Below, piece by piece: positions 1-7,311 of a stretch of DNA of 33,961 bases (the stretch's first letter is position 1; every line of letters begins with the position of its first letter). A model generated the notes under the pieces. The model saw nothing but the letters and a program-made list of their open reading frames with translations. It had not been told where the DNA came from and searched no databases. The translations under genes and the position numbers were made by a program. Source of the DNA: Rhodothermales bacterium. Lineage in GTDB: Bacteria; Bacteroidota; Rhodothermia; Rhodothermales; JABDKH01. The stretch lies in assembly GCA_028284545.1 (NCBI GenBank), contig JANQRN010000225.1, positions 1-33,961 on the forward strand, in the 5' to 3' direction.

Positions 1-86
1 CCTCGCGGCTGCCTGCGGGCGTCTACGCCGTGAGAGCCTCGGCGGTCGCGGCAACTGTCACGCAAATGTTTACTGTGATGCGTTAG
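1..86 (+). CDS. C-terminal end of a T9SS-sorted secreted protein (partial, starts before window)
   Basis: Reading from base 3, the frame gives SRLPAGVYAVRASAVAATV and ends ...MFTVMR before TAG at 84-86. The LPAGVYxVR stretch followed by about 15 residues and a final basic residue is the last beta-strand pair of a type A T9SS C-terminal sorting domain. The same pattern ends two large proteins later in this window (LPTGVYLVR...VALVR and ASGVYYVVV...LVRLR). The protein is therefore probably exported across the outer membrane and released or anchored at the surface. Nothing can be said about its catalytic or binding domains because they lie outside the window. It is too short for the ORF track. 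A rho-independent terminator follows 33 bases after the stop. Confidence 0.75.
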   Translation, partial: SRLPAGVYAVRASAVAATVTQMFTVMR

Positions 87-118
87 GCGGTATACGCGAT
101 GACGCGGGGGAGTGACAG

Positions 119-144
119 TGCCACGCAGAAATGTGGCATTTTTT
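119..144 (+). terminator. Rho-independent terminator after the partial T9SS gene
   Basis: TGCCAC (119-124) pairs with GTGGCA (133-138) around an 8-base loop and is followed at once by six Ts (139-144). It sits 33 bases after the TAG of the upstream gene. The ATG at 131 that opens the longest SIS ORF lies inside this hairpin loop, which argues strongly against that ATG being a real start. Confidence 0.7.
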
Positions 145-259
145 CTTCGGCAACGCCGTCGGCAGGGACACCGCCCCCGATCGCGCCGAAGAAAAGCAGC
201 CACACGAAGTAGCCACCCAGCTCTTTTGGTTACTTTTCTTTTCTAAAAAGAAAAGTAAC
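141..259. repeat. Composite inverted-repeat element between the terminator and the SIS gene
   Basis: Two perfect inverted repeats stand in tandem. TTTTCTTCGGC (141-151) pairs with GCCGAAGAAAA (185-195) around a 33-base interior. GTTACTTTTCTTTT (229-242) pairs with AAAAGAAAAGTAAC (246-259) around a 3-base loop. The second ends 6 bases before the likely ATG of the SIS gene. The GTTACTTTTCTTTT...AAAAGAAAAGTAAC form resembles intergenic hairpins I recall as recurrent in Bacteroidota genomes, but I cannot search for copies here. It could act as a bidirectional terminator, as a 5' UTR hairpin controlling the SIS-ROK pair, or as a dispersed repeat. Confidence 0.65.
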
Positions 260-265
260 ACCCCC

Positions 266-880
266 ATGCTAGGAGCAGACCTCGGCTTCATAGACTACCG
301 CACCCGCCTCCACGGCGAGCTCGACAAAATTGACCCCCGCCACATGCAGGCATGGTCAGACCTTGTGTACGACGCCTGGCTGACCGGCAGGTACGTATAC
401 ATCATCGGGAACGGCGGATCTGGAACATCCGCCAGCCACATGGCCGAAGACCTCGGCAAGAGCACGCTGCACCCCGATGATCTGCGTGACGAATCCAAAC
501 GGCGACTGAAGGTCCTCAGCTTGACTGACAACGCGGGCTGGCTGATGGCCGTAGCTAACGATGTCGACTACGACCAGATCTTCGTCCAGCAACTTATGAA
601 CTACGGCCAGGCGGGCGACCTGTTGATCGCGATCAGCGGATCCGGTAACAGCCCCAACGTGCTCAACGCTGTGGACTGGGCCAATCGCCACGGACTTACA
701 ACGTTCGGCCTGACCGGCTACGACGGCGGCAAGCTGCGCCACACCGCGCAAGCCGGTGTGCACGTAGACCTACCGGACATGGGGATGGTGGAGAGTATTC
801 ACCTCACTCTTTTCCACTGGATGCTCAACGACGTGTACGCACGCATAAACGAAGTCGGGCGGTATGTACCTCGGGATTGA
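266..880 (+). CDS. SIS-domain phosphosugar isomerase-like protein (GmhA-like)
   Basis: This 204-residue protein has the single SIS fold of the sedoheptulose-7-phosphate isomerase/DiaA group, a cytosolic enzyme or binder of phosphorylated sugars. The phosphate-binding loop GNGGSGTSASHMAEDL begins near residue 48 and the second serine-rich loop SGSGNSPN near residue 124. The MVESIHLTLFHWM helix matches the C-terminal helix of GmhA proteins. The ORF track starts at 131, but that ATG lies in a terminator loop and its first 45 codons run through inverted repeats. ATG 266 gives the usual family length. The stop overlaps the start of the ROK kinase by 17 bases, so the two are translationally coupled and probably act on the same sugar. 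Whether it is a true heptose isomerase is uncertain; no other heptose genes are visible. Confidence 0.85.
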   Translation: MLGADLGFIDYRTRLHGELDKIDPRHMQAWSDLVYDAWLTGRYVYIIGNGGSGTSASHMAEDLGKSTLHPDDLRDESKRRLKVLSLTDNAGWLMAVANDVDYDQIFVQQLMNYGQAGDLLIAISGSGNSPNVLNAVDWANRHGLTTFGLTGYDGGKLRHTAQAGVHVDLPDMGMVESIHLTLFHWMLNDVYARINEVGRYVPRD

Positions 881-1802
881 AATCGGTGGGACGAAGCTTC
901 AACTCGGCGTTGGCACTGGGGCAACCGCAGACCTCGTTGACTTCGTACGGATGGACGTGGACCGCGCGGCCGGCGCCGCCGGCGTGCTCGATCAGATCGC
1001 TGAGGCCGGATCGCGGCTCGTCGCGTCACACGACATTCGAAAGATCGGCGTAGGCTTCGGCGGACCGGTCGATATGACCAGCGGCACCGTCATCAAGAGT
1101 CACCACGTGACCGGTTGGGACAACTTTGCCATCTGCGAGTGGTGCGCGCGAACGCTCGGCGTCCCAGCGGTAGTCGGGAACGACTGCGACGTTGCGGCAC
1201 TCGCCGAAGCGAAGTTCGGCGCAGGGCGGGACGCTCGCGTCGTCCTCTACGTTACTGTCGGCACGGGGATAGGCGGTGGCCTTGTGATCGACAACCAGCT
1301 CTACGCGGAACATCTTCCTGCGCGCACCGAGTTGGGCCACCTGCGGCCCGGGTTGCAGTGCGTTGGCACCGACGACATCGTCGAGGCACAGGCATCCGGC
1401 CTGGGAATCGCGGCCACGTTTGGGCGATTGGTGGACACAAGCGATGACGCCAGTGTCGCTGCGAACCTTCTTGAACGAACCGGTCTCACGTCGCCGACCG
1501 AGTTCACGACCAAAGAAATCGCAGCCCTCGCTGAAGCCGGCGAAACCCATGCGGTAGCGGCATTCGGTCAGGCGACGAAGGCCCTCGGATGGGCGATCGC
1601 CCAAACGGTAACGCTTACTGCGACCGAGGTAGTCGTTGTGGGTGGCGGCGTGTCGCTAGCCGGAGAAGAACTCTTCTTCGAGCCCATTCGACGCCACGCT
1701 GCGACCTTCGGTTACCCACCCCTTGCAGATAAGTATCGGATCGTCCCCGCCGCCCTCGGTGAAGACGTAGTCGTGCACGGCGGACTCGTCCTGGCGGCCT
1801 AG
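864..1802 (+). CDS. ROK-family sugar kinase
   Basis: The 312-residue protein opens with the ATP phosphate-binding motif IEIGGTK (residues 5-11). GVGFGGPVD follows, and GNDCD carries the likely catalytic Asp (about D107). A glycine-rich VTVGTGIGGG adenosine motif comes next. These are the landmarks of ROK glucokinase/N-acetylmannosamine kinases, which phosphorylate hexoses with ATP in the cytosol. Usually a CxCGxxGCxE zinc site follows the ELGH histidine. Here the stretch after ELGH (H159) has only one cysteine (C166), so the structural zinc site looks lost. The start lies within the 3' end of the SIS gene, giving a kinase plus phosphosugar-isomerase pair. The substrate cannot be named from sequence; a mannose, glucosamine or heptose derivative is possible. 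Confidence 0.88.
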   Translation: MYLGIEIGGTKLQLGVGTGATADLVDFVRMDVDRAAGAAGVLDQIAEAGSRLVASHDIRKIGVGFGGPVDMTSGTVIKSHHVTGWDNFAICEWCARTLGVPAVVGNDCDVAALAEAKFGAGRDARVVLYVTVGTGIGGGLVIDNQLYAEHLPARTELGHLRPGLQCVGTDDIVEAQASGLGIAATFGRLVDTSDDASVAANLLERTGLTSPTEFTTKEIAALAEAGETHAVAAFGQATKALGWAIAQTVTLTATEVVVVGGGVSLAGEELFFEPIRRHAATFGYPPLADKYRIVPAALGEDVVVHGGLVLAA

Positions 1803-2025
1803 TCGATTCCGCGACGACCTTCGGCAACGGTCGTTCCAAATAGTGATCGGAAGACCGAAGGCGTTCGCCACCATGTTGTTTGAGCGACGTACTTGCACAA
1901 GGCCGAGAGGAATAGTCGCGCGGAGCGAACATGTTGCTCACGTACAGGTTTGATAACTTTTATTTGTCCTCGGTGCGCCGATAATCGGGGCGGGCATCCC
2001 ATGCAATTAGCTAGACACATCTCCT
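1803..2025. other. Intergenic region between ROK kinase and ppk2
   Basis: No credible ORF is seen in these 223 bases. ACGACC (1814-1819) can pair with GGTCGT (1829-1834) around a 9-base loop just after the ROK stop, without a T-tract. An AT-rich patch holds TTTATTTG (1959-1966), one base away from the Bacteroidota -7 consensus TAnnTTTG. A TTG lies 22 bases upstream, which is slightly too far for the usual -33 spacing. It is a weak promoter candidate for ppk2. Confidence 0.3.
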
Positions 2026-3192
2026 TTGGGCAACGGCACTAAAAAGAAAAAGAAGAAGGCCAACGGAAAAGCTGGAAGCAACGGCAAGGCCGCAGGAAAG
2101 GGAAAGGCGGAAAAGACCCGTCGCGCAAAGGATGGTGATCGTTCCGATGTGCTGAATCCCGAAGGCGTCGAGAACTTCGAAATCGACGGCAACATTACGG
2201 CGCGTCAGCTGGCGAAGATCAGCGCGGTCCGCGACATCATTGGGCGCGAGCCTCCCTACGACGTCGACACACTGGCGCGGGTGCTCCAGACGATTGTGGG
2301 CGGGACGTCTCTGGACGACGCCGAGATGCTGCGACTGGCGCTGCTGAATGGTGTAAACGGTTCCGAGCAGCTGGCTGAAGAAGAAGACGGCGCCCTCGCC
2401 GACCACTGGCGCAACGGGGTCTACCCGTACGAGAACCTGATGTCGCGGAAGACCTACGAGAAGCGAAAGTTCAGGCTTCAGGTTGAGCTGCTGAAACTTC
2501 AGGCGTGGGTCAGAAAATCGGGTGCAAAAGTTGTTGTCCTGTTTGAAGGTCGCGACGCGGCTGGAAAGGGAGGCACAATCAAGCGCTTCATGGAGCATCT
2601 GAATCCGCGCGGCGCGCGGGTCGTCGCACTCGAAAAACCGACCGAGACAGAGCGCGGCCAGTGGTACTTCCAGCGGTACATCGAGCATCTGCCTACCGCA
2701 GGCGAGATCGTTCTCTTTGACCGCTCGTGGTACAACCGTGCGGGCGTAGAACGCGTCATGGGCTTCTGCACCGATGAGGAGTACAACGAATTCCTCTATC
2801 AGGCACCCGAGTTTGAGCGAAGCCTCATTCGCAGCGACACGTACCTGATCAAGTTCTGGTTCTCGGTAAGTCGCGAAGAACAGCAGCGCCGCTTCGAAGA
2901 ACGGAAAGTGCACCCGTTGAAACAGTGGAAGCTCTCGCCCGTGGACATGGCTTCTCTCGACAAATGGGACGACTACACGAAGGCAAAGGAAGCGATGTTC
3001 TACTACACCGACTTCCCCGAGTCACCGTGGATCATCGTCAAATCAGATTGCAAAAAGCGCGCGAGATTGAACGCCATGCGCCATGTCTTGCATCATATCC
3101 CGTACAAGGGGAAAGACGAGTCTGAGATCGGCGAGGTTGACCCGCTCCTCGTCGGCCGTGCCAGCGCAATCTTTGACGGAGACGCCGGATAG
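2026..3192 (+). CDS. ppk2: PPK2-family polyphosphate kinase (class I type)
   Basis: PPK2 enzymes use inorganic polyphosphate to phosphorylate nucleoside mono- or diphosphates in the cytosol. The Walker A loop GRDAAGKGG lies near residues 175-183. The Walker B/lid region FDRSWYNRAGVERVMGF has its aspartate near residue 232. The following WFSVSREEQQRRFEER and KWDDYTKAKEAMF blocks are also typical. A single kinase domain argues for class I, or a one-domain class II/III enzyme; class cannot be settled by eye. The first ~35 residues are almost all K, G, N and A (KKKKKK then KAGSNGKAAGKGKAEK). The frame opens with TTG at 2026 behind an in-frame TAG and has no nearby ATG or convincing ribosome site, so the exact start is uncertain. 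A downstream GTG (about residue 41) would remove the tail. Confidence 0.93.
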   Translation: MGNGTKKKKKKANGKAGSNGKAAGKGKAEKTRRAKDGDRSDVLNPEGVENFEIDGNITARQLAKISAVRDIIGREPPYDVDTLARVLQTIVGGTSLDDAEMLRLALLNGVNGSEQLAEEEDGALADHWRNGVYPYENLMSRKTYEKRKFRLQVELLKLQAWVRKSGAKVVVLFEGRDAAGKGGTIKRFMEHLNPRGARVVALEKPTETERGQWYFQRYIEHLPTAGEIVLFDRSWYNRAGVERVMGFCTDEEYNEFLYQAPEFERSLIRSDTYLIKFWFSVSREEQQRRFEERKVHPLKQWKLSPVDMASLDKWDDYTKAKEAMFYYTDFPESPWIIVKSDCKKRARLNAMRHVLHHIPYKGKDESEIGEVDPLLVGRASAIFDGDAG

Positions 3193-3267
3193 CGGCAGCG
3201 AACTGCCGGGTGGCAGGCTCAGGGCCGAGATCAGGGTGCCTTTAATTTCTACTTTCGGCGCCCTATT

Positions 3268-3298
3268 GTGGACGGTTGACAATCCACACCGTGTCCAC
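3268..3298. repeat. Inverted repeat upstream of the VOC gene
   Basis: GTGGAC (3268-3273) is matched by GTCCAC (3293-3298), with a 19-base interior that contains another ATCCAC. It ends 16 bases before the chosen ATG of the VOC gene and covers the TTG that the ORF track uses as a start. It could be an operator or a leader hairpin. Six-base arms are near what chance can give. Confidence 0.3.
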
Positions 3299-3314
3299 TT
3301 ACCCCTCTCGAACC

Positions 3315-4109
3315 ATGAACCCGTTCAAGACCCACGGCGCGTTCAGCTGGCCAGAACTAACAACCAGCGATCCCGCAGCAGCCGCAAAGTTCTACTCCGA
3401 CGTTTTTGGCTGGAACACCGAAACAATGCCGATGCCTTCGGGCGAATACACCGTTGCGAAGATCGGCAACGCTGGCCACGCCGGTATCATGGCACCTCCA
3501 CACCCCGAGTCGCCAACCGCCTGGATGTTCTACATCACTGTCGATGATGTAAAAGCCTGCATCGAAAAAGCCGAGTCACTTGGCGCCAAGACCTTCCTTC
3601 CGCCAATGCCCATCCCGACAGTCGGCACACTTGCCGGCTTTCAGGATCCGCAGGGGGCGCACGTCTTGGTCATCCAGTATGAACCCGAAGGAGACGAAGG
3701 TACCGGCGAGATGCCCGACTTCACCCAGGCCGGCAACACGCCTGGCGCGTTCAGCTGGTTTGAGCTACGCACCGGAGACCCCGCGGGTGCGGTGAAGTTC
3801 TACAGCGACCTCTTTGGCTGGAACATCACGACAAGCGACATGGGTGCGGGCCCGTACCACATGGGCGCGCTGGGTGAGATCCAGATGTGCGGTATGACAA
3901 GTCTCCCCGCGCCGGAGGTACCGCCACACTGGAGTGCGTACGTCACCGTTGAAGACCTCGCCGCCGTTTCAGGCAAGATCAGCGACGCGGGAGGCCACGT
4001 GCTCATGGGCCCGATCCAGGCGGATGGCGTAGGTCAGTTCAGCTTCTTCAAGGACCCGCAGGGAGCGCACCTTTGCGCGATCCAGTACGAAGCTGTTGAG
4101 GCGGCGTAA
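3315..4109 (+). CDS. Two-domain VOC-fold (glyoxalase/bleomycin-resistance-like) protein
   Basis: The 264-residue protein is a tandem of two vicinal-oxygen-chelate domains, roughly residues 5-115 and 135-262. Both start with the same pattern, GAFSWPELTTSDPAAAAKFY and GAFSWFELRTGDPAGAVKFY, and run into YSDVFGWN / YSDLFGWN. Both end with QDPQGAHVLVIQYE / KDPQGAHLCAIQYE. This resembles hydroxylase-like VOC proteins of actinobacterial and Bacteroidota genomes. No export signal is present. The substrate is unknown; the fold covers glyoxalases, dioxygenases and drug-binding proteins. I chose ATG 3315 over the tracked TTG 3276 because family homology begins right after it. The stop is one base from the stop of the convergent downstream gene. 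Confidence 0.85.
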   Translation: MNPFKTHGAFSWPELTTSDPAAAAKFYSDVFGWNTETMPMPSGEYTVAKIGNAGHAGIMAPPHPESPTAWMFYITVDDVKACIEKAESLGAKTFLPPMPIPTVGTLAGFQDPQGAHVLVIQYEPEGDEGTGEMPDFTQAGNTPGAFSWFELRTGDPAGAVKFYSDLFGWNITTSDMGAGPYHMGALGEIQMCGMTSLPAPEVPPHWSAYVTVEDLAAVSGKISDAGGHVLMGPIQADGVGQFSFFKDPQGAHLCAIQYEAVEAA

Positions 4110-4110
4110 G

Positions 4111-4587
4111 CTACCTGTTACCGTTGTCCATGTCGGCAGCAATCATCCATTGGCCGTCGTCGCCCTTGCGCAACGCAAGGATGAATTTGCCGGCATCTGG
4201 CTGATCGGGTGACGTCTTGAATCCGCCGATGATGTAGCCGACCGAGTCGGCAACCTCATATGCAAACGCGTGCAGGTGCAGCGGACCACCGGAGCTTCGA
4301 TAAGCTTCGGTGATCTGTTGCCTGCCGCGTACCGGCTGATGGCGCGGGCGCAGAATAAACCCGTCGGTCGTAAACAGGCCCGCCAGGGCCTTCTCGTCGT
4401 TGGCGCGCCAACCCTTCTCGTAGTCGCGTAGAACGCGATCAAGCTCCGGCGGCAAATCGACTACGGCCGGCATGCCCGCGCGGTGCTGGCTCGCCGAATC
4501 CTGTGGCATAAATAGGGCACCTGCCACAATGAGAAATCCAACGAGCGCGACCAGTATCGGTCGCGGGAGGGCGGTTCTGACATTCAT
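4111..4587 (-). CDS. Secreted NTF2-fold (DUF4440/SnoaL-like) protein
   Basis: The 158-residue product starts with a basic stretch and hydrophobic segment (PILVALVGFLIVAGALFM, about residues 10-27), which reads as a signal peptide or N-terminal anchor. The rest matches the NTF2-like/DUF4440 pattern: DYEKGWRANDEKALAGLFT, then FILRPRHQPVRGRQQITEAY, then a C-terminal WMIAADMDNGNR strand. Such proteins form cone-shaped dimers with a hydrophobic pocket, and many have no known activity. It converges on the VOC gene with a single base between the two stops, and is divergent from the beta-lactamase-like gene across about 220 bases. Function unknown. Confidence 0.78.
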   Translation of the reverse strand: MNVRTALPRPILVALVGFLIVAGALFMPQDSASQHRAGMPAVVDLPPELDRVLRDYEKGWRANDEKALAGLFTTDGFILRPRHQPVRGRQQITEAYRSSGGPLHLHAFAYEVADSVGYIIGGFKTSPDQPDAGKFILALRKGDDGQWMIAADMDNGNR

Positions 4588-4662
4588 ATCGCGTGGGGGT
4601 TGGCGAATATTCAGTATACGCGTTCAGCTACACCGGTTGCGATAGTGGCCCGCTTCCGCATT

Positions 4663-4675
4663 CGCCAAATTGGCG
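4663..4675. promoter_or_regulatory. Short palindrome in the divergent NTF2 / beta-lactamase intergenic region
   Basis: CGCCAA-A-TTGGCG is a perfect 13-base palindrome in the 220-base divergent region. It is about 75 bases from one start and 130 from the other. It could be a repressor site, but such a palindrome also arises by chance. Confidence 0.25.
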
Positions 4676-4725
4676 GCTAGCGGCCGGCCTGACTAGATTG
4701 TGTTGGTTCGGGCAGCATTGTGTTT

Positions 4726-4807
4726 ATTCGGACAACACGCCCACGTGCAGGATAATGATTCGGACACCACGCCCCATGTGCAGGATAATGATTCGTACAA
4801 GACTCCT
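4726..4807 (+). repeat. 32-33 base tandem direct repeat directly upstream of the beta-lactamase-like gene
   Basis: Unit 1 (4726-4757) begins ATTCGGACAACACGCCC and unit 2 (4758-4790) ATTCGGACACCACGCCCC. A partial third unit (ATTCGTACAAGACTCCT) runs into ATG 4808. The 18-mer GTGCAGGATAATGATTCG is perfect in two copies, at 4745-4762 and 4778-4795. The repeats lie where the 5' UTR or operator of the gene should be, and the ORF track reads them as coding (VQDND twice). Confidence 0.8.
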
Positions 4808-6802
4808 ATGAAACACTGCCTTGTAGCTCTTTTCCTCGTTGTCAGCTGGCATAGTGCCAACGCTCAGGCGCTGCGTGTTGGCGTGCCGCTCTCGAATTCG
4901 CTTGAGGCCAAGTCAACGCACACCTACACCTTCGAGACCGAAGAAGGGCGTTACGTCTACGGTTACGCGAACCAGATATCCGTTGACGTTGTCGTGACCG
5001 TCAAGGAGCCCGACGGAGACACGGTTGGGGAGTATGACAGTCCGGCACGCGGGCCCGAACCGTTCCAGTTCACCCCGGATGAAACGGGCACCTATACCAT
5101 TGAAGTGGCACCGTACGAAGGCGCCGAGGGAGACTACGAGATTCTGCTCGTGGCGAACGAGCCTCGCGCGAAGCGACCGCGGGCCCTGGTGGATCAGATG
5201 ATGAAACCGTACACCGGGCGCGATCGTCCGGGCGCCGTCGTCTCAATCGTCAAAGACGGCAAGGTGGTTTTGGCCAAGGGGTACGGAATGGCCAACCTGA
5301 CCTACGACGTCCCGATGACGAAAGACACCGGAATGAGCATCGCGTCGGTCTCGAAGCAGTTCACCGGGATGGCGCTTGTCCTGCTTGAACAGGACGGGAA
5401 GTTGTCGCTGGACGACGACGTCAGAAAACATATGCCAGAGCTGAAGGATTTCGGAACGCCCGTCACGATCCGCAACATGCTCAACCACACCAGTGGCTAT
5501 CGCGAGGTACTCAACTTTCTGCCCATGGCGGGTTGGCGAGCCACCGACGCCATGCGCGACGACGAGCCGCTGCGCATAGTGCAGCGCCAGACCAACCTGC
5601 AAAACGAGCCGGGGTCGCGATACAATTACAACAACACGACGTTCATGCTACTCGCGCGGCTAGTCGAACGCGTTAGCGGGCAGGACTGGAAGACCTTCAT
5701 GGAGGAGCGCGTCTTCCGACCGCTCGGCATGAACAACACAACGGTGAAAACGCACCAGGGACAGGTCATCCCGAATAGTTCGCAGGGCTATGAGAACGCA
5801 CCAGAAGGTGGTTTCCGCTACGTGACCGATTTCGCAGCCGCGTACGGTGCGTCGGGCGTCAACTCCACTGCCGCAGACATGGCAAAGTGGATGGCAAACT
5901 ACCATGCGGGGACGGTCGGTGGAGAGGAAGCCATTGACAAGCTTACGACGCGGGGAATACTCGCCAGTGGCGATACTACCGGATACGCCCTCGGACTTGG
6001 CGTCAGCGAGTGGCGCGGACTCTCACTGTACGCCCACTCTGGAGGAGAGACTTCGCACCGTTCCTGGTTCGGATACTTCCCCGAGATCAATAGCGGCATC
6101 TTCATCTCCAGCAACAACCCGGGATTCAGTCGATCGATGTGGTCGGATTTTGCAGAAGCCTACTTCGGCGAACATCTTGAAAGCAACGACGAAGATGAAT
6201 CCCCGGAAGGGACTGACACACCACCCGCGGTGGCTGAAGCAGCCGAAGCTCAGGTGGCTGAACCTTCACCAGAACAACTCGAGGCTATCGCCGGCATGTG
6301 GAACTTCATCGGCGCGCCGTTGACAATCGAGTACACTGTTGAGGAGGGCAACCTCTTTGCGCAAGCGACCAACCAGCCGAGGTTTGCGTTGACGGCGACC
6401 AGTGATTCAACGTTTGAGTTCGTCGGCGTTGCCGCGCGCGTAACGTTTCACTTCGAAGATGATGGGACGGTCACTCGGGCGACACACCATCAGGGGCCTG
6501 ACTCACCGATGGAGAAGATCGTGGCGCCTCCATTGACGGTCGAACAGCTTGCCGAGTTTGCAGGTCGATACTACAACGATGAACTGGAAACCTACTACAC
6601 GATGAAGGTCGTGGACGGGAAGCTGATGGCACATCACCGTTGGTATGAACCCTTTGGCATCACCCACGTGGTTGACGACGAGTTCTCCGGCGGGCAGTGG
6701 TTCTTCGGTGACGTCGCGTTCCACCGCGACCCGACCGGTGCCATTTCGGGGTTCATGGTCGGCAACAGTCGAACGCGGGACGTCTGGTTCGAGAGAAGGT
6801 AA
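4808..6802 (+). CDS. Secreted serine beta-lactamase-like hydrolase with N-terminal PPC-like domain
   Basis: The 664-residue protein has a signal peptide (MKHCLVALFLVVSWHSANA, cut before QALR). A beta-sandwich of about 90 residues resembling a bacterial pre-peptidase C-terminal domain follows (TFETEEGRY...DETGTYTIEVAPYEG). The beta-lactamase/class C PBP fold comes next. It has SVSK with nucleophile Ser near 180 and Lys 183, YNN at 274-276, and HSGG at 410-413. Together these form the SxxK, YxN and HxG active site. The tail (LAEFAGRYYNDELETYY) resembles the DUF3471-type lipocalin-like domain of such proteins. It probably acts in the periplasm or outside the cell as an esterase, peptidase or D-aminopeptidase; resistance to beta-lactams should not be assumed. 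ATG 4808 is preferred over tracked 4700 because it starts a proper signal peptide. Upstream is a tandem repeat. Confidence 0.9.
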   Translation: MKHCLVALFLVVSWHSANAQALRVGVPLSNSLEAKSTHTYTFETEEGRYVYGYANQISVDVVVTVKEPDGDTVGEYDSPARGPEPFQFTPDETGTYTIEVAPYEGAEGDYEILLVANEPRAKRPRALVDQMMKPYTGRDRPGAVVSIVKDGKVVLAKGYGMANLTYDVPMTKDTGMSIASVSKQFTGMALVLLEQDGKLSLDDDVRKHMPELKDFGTPVTIRNMLNHTSGYREVLNFLPMAGWRATDAMRDDEPLRIVQRQTNLQNEPGSRYNYNNTTFMLLARLVERVSGQDWKTFMEERVFRPLGMNNTTVKTHQGQVIPNSSQGYENAPEGGFRYVTDFAAAYGASGVNSTAADMAKWMANYHAGTVGGEEAIDKLTTRGILASGDTTGYALGLGVSEWRGLSLYAHSGGETSHRSWFGYFPEINSGIFISSNNPGFSRSMWSDFAEAYFGEHLESNDEDESPEGTDTPPAVAEAAEAQVAEPSPEQLEAIAGMWNFIGAPLTIEYTVEEGNLFAQATNQPRFALTATSDSTFEFVGVAARVTFHFEDDGTVTRATHHQGPDSPMEKIVAPPLTVEQLAEFAGRYYNDELETYYTMKVVDGKLMAHHRWYEPFGITHVVDDEFSGGQWFFGDVAFHRDPTGAISGFMVGNSRTRDVWFERR

Positions 6803-6825
6803 GGTTCGCTGTTCGCGAGCTCGCG

Positions 6826-7311
6826 TCAGAAAACGCCGTTGCCATTGCGGATTCGTCCGCCAGTCATCAGCGCGTAGAACCGCATAAATCCGTCCAGGGG
6901 CTGAATCGCGTCCCAGTGTTCGACAATGCTGCCGCCTTCGATGCGCCAGGTGTCGATGATATTCAGGCCTTTCCGGTCATTGCCACGATGGCGCGCGTTG
7001 ATAGTGGCATGCGAATGGAATGTGACGAGGTCACCGTCGGCCTGCATGCGTTTGACATCATAGGTGTACTCAGGAAATCGCTTCGCAAAGTCCGCGACGT
7101 AATCGATCAGCGCCATGATCCCGTCCGGGATGTTTCGGTTGTGCTGCACGTAGTTCGCATGACCGAACCGCTCCCGCACGATGTCAAAGTCGTGGTCGTT
7201 CATCAGGTGCTGGATGAAATCCGTCATCAACCGAGCGTTCGTCAGCTCCTGATCGGACCAATGAGGCTGCCTTAGTGATTCGAAGTCTATCGTGAGTACT
7301 CCCATGGCCAT
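6826..7311 (-). CDS. SnoaL-like NTF2-fold protein
   Basis: The 161-residue protein has no signal peptide and matches the predicted SnoaL-like aldol-condensation group: FIQHLMNDHDFDIVRERFG, then YVQHNRNIPDGIMALIDYV, VTFHSHATI, and IIDTWRIEGGSIVEHWDAIQ. The histidines and aspartates in YVQHN and EHWD line the pocket in this family. Its substrate is unknown. It converges on the beta-lactamase-like gene, 23 bases apart. It starts 339 bases from nrdJ on the other strand. ATG 7305 (second Met) is an equally possible start. Confidence 0.85.
   Translation of the reverse strand: MAMGVLTIDFESLRQPHWSDQELTNARLMTDFIQHLMNDHDFDIVRERFGHANYVQHNRNIPDGIMALIDYVADFAKRFPEYTYDVKRMQADGDLVTFHSHATINARHRGNDRKGLNIIDTWRIEGGSIVEHWDAIQPLDGFMRFYALMTGGRIRNGNGVF

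Noticed and set aside
131-265. N-terminal extension of the SIS protein from ATG 131
   Set aside because: The ATG lies in a terminator loop and the codons run through perfect inverted repeats; ATG 266 gives the normal family length.
2011-2913. 300-aa antisense ORF over ppk2
   Set aside because: It is a mirror frame of a clearly conserved PPK2 and matches no family.
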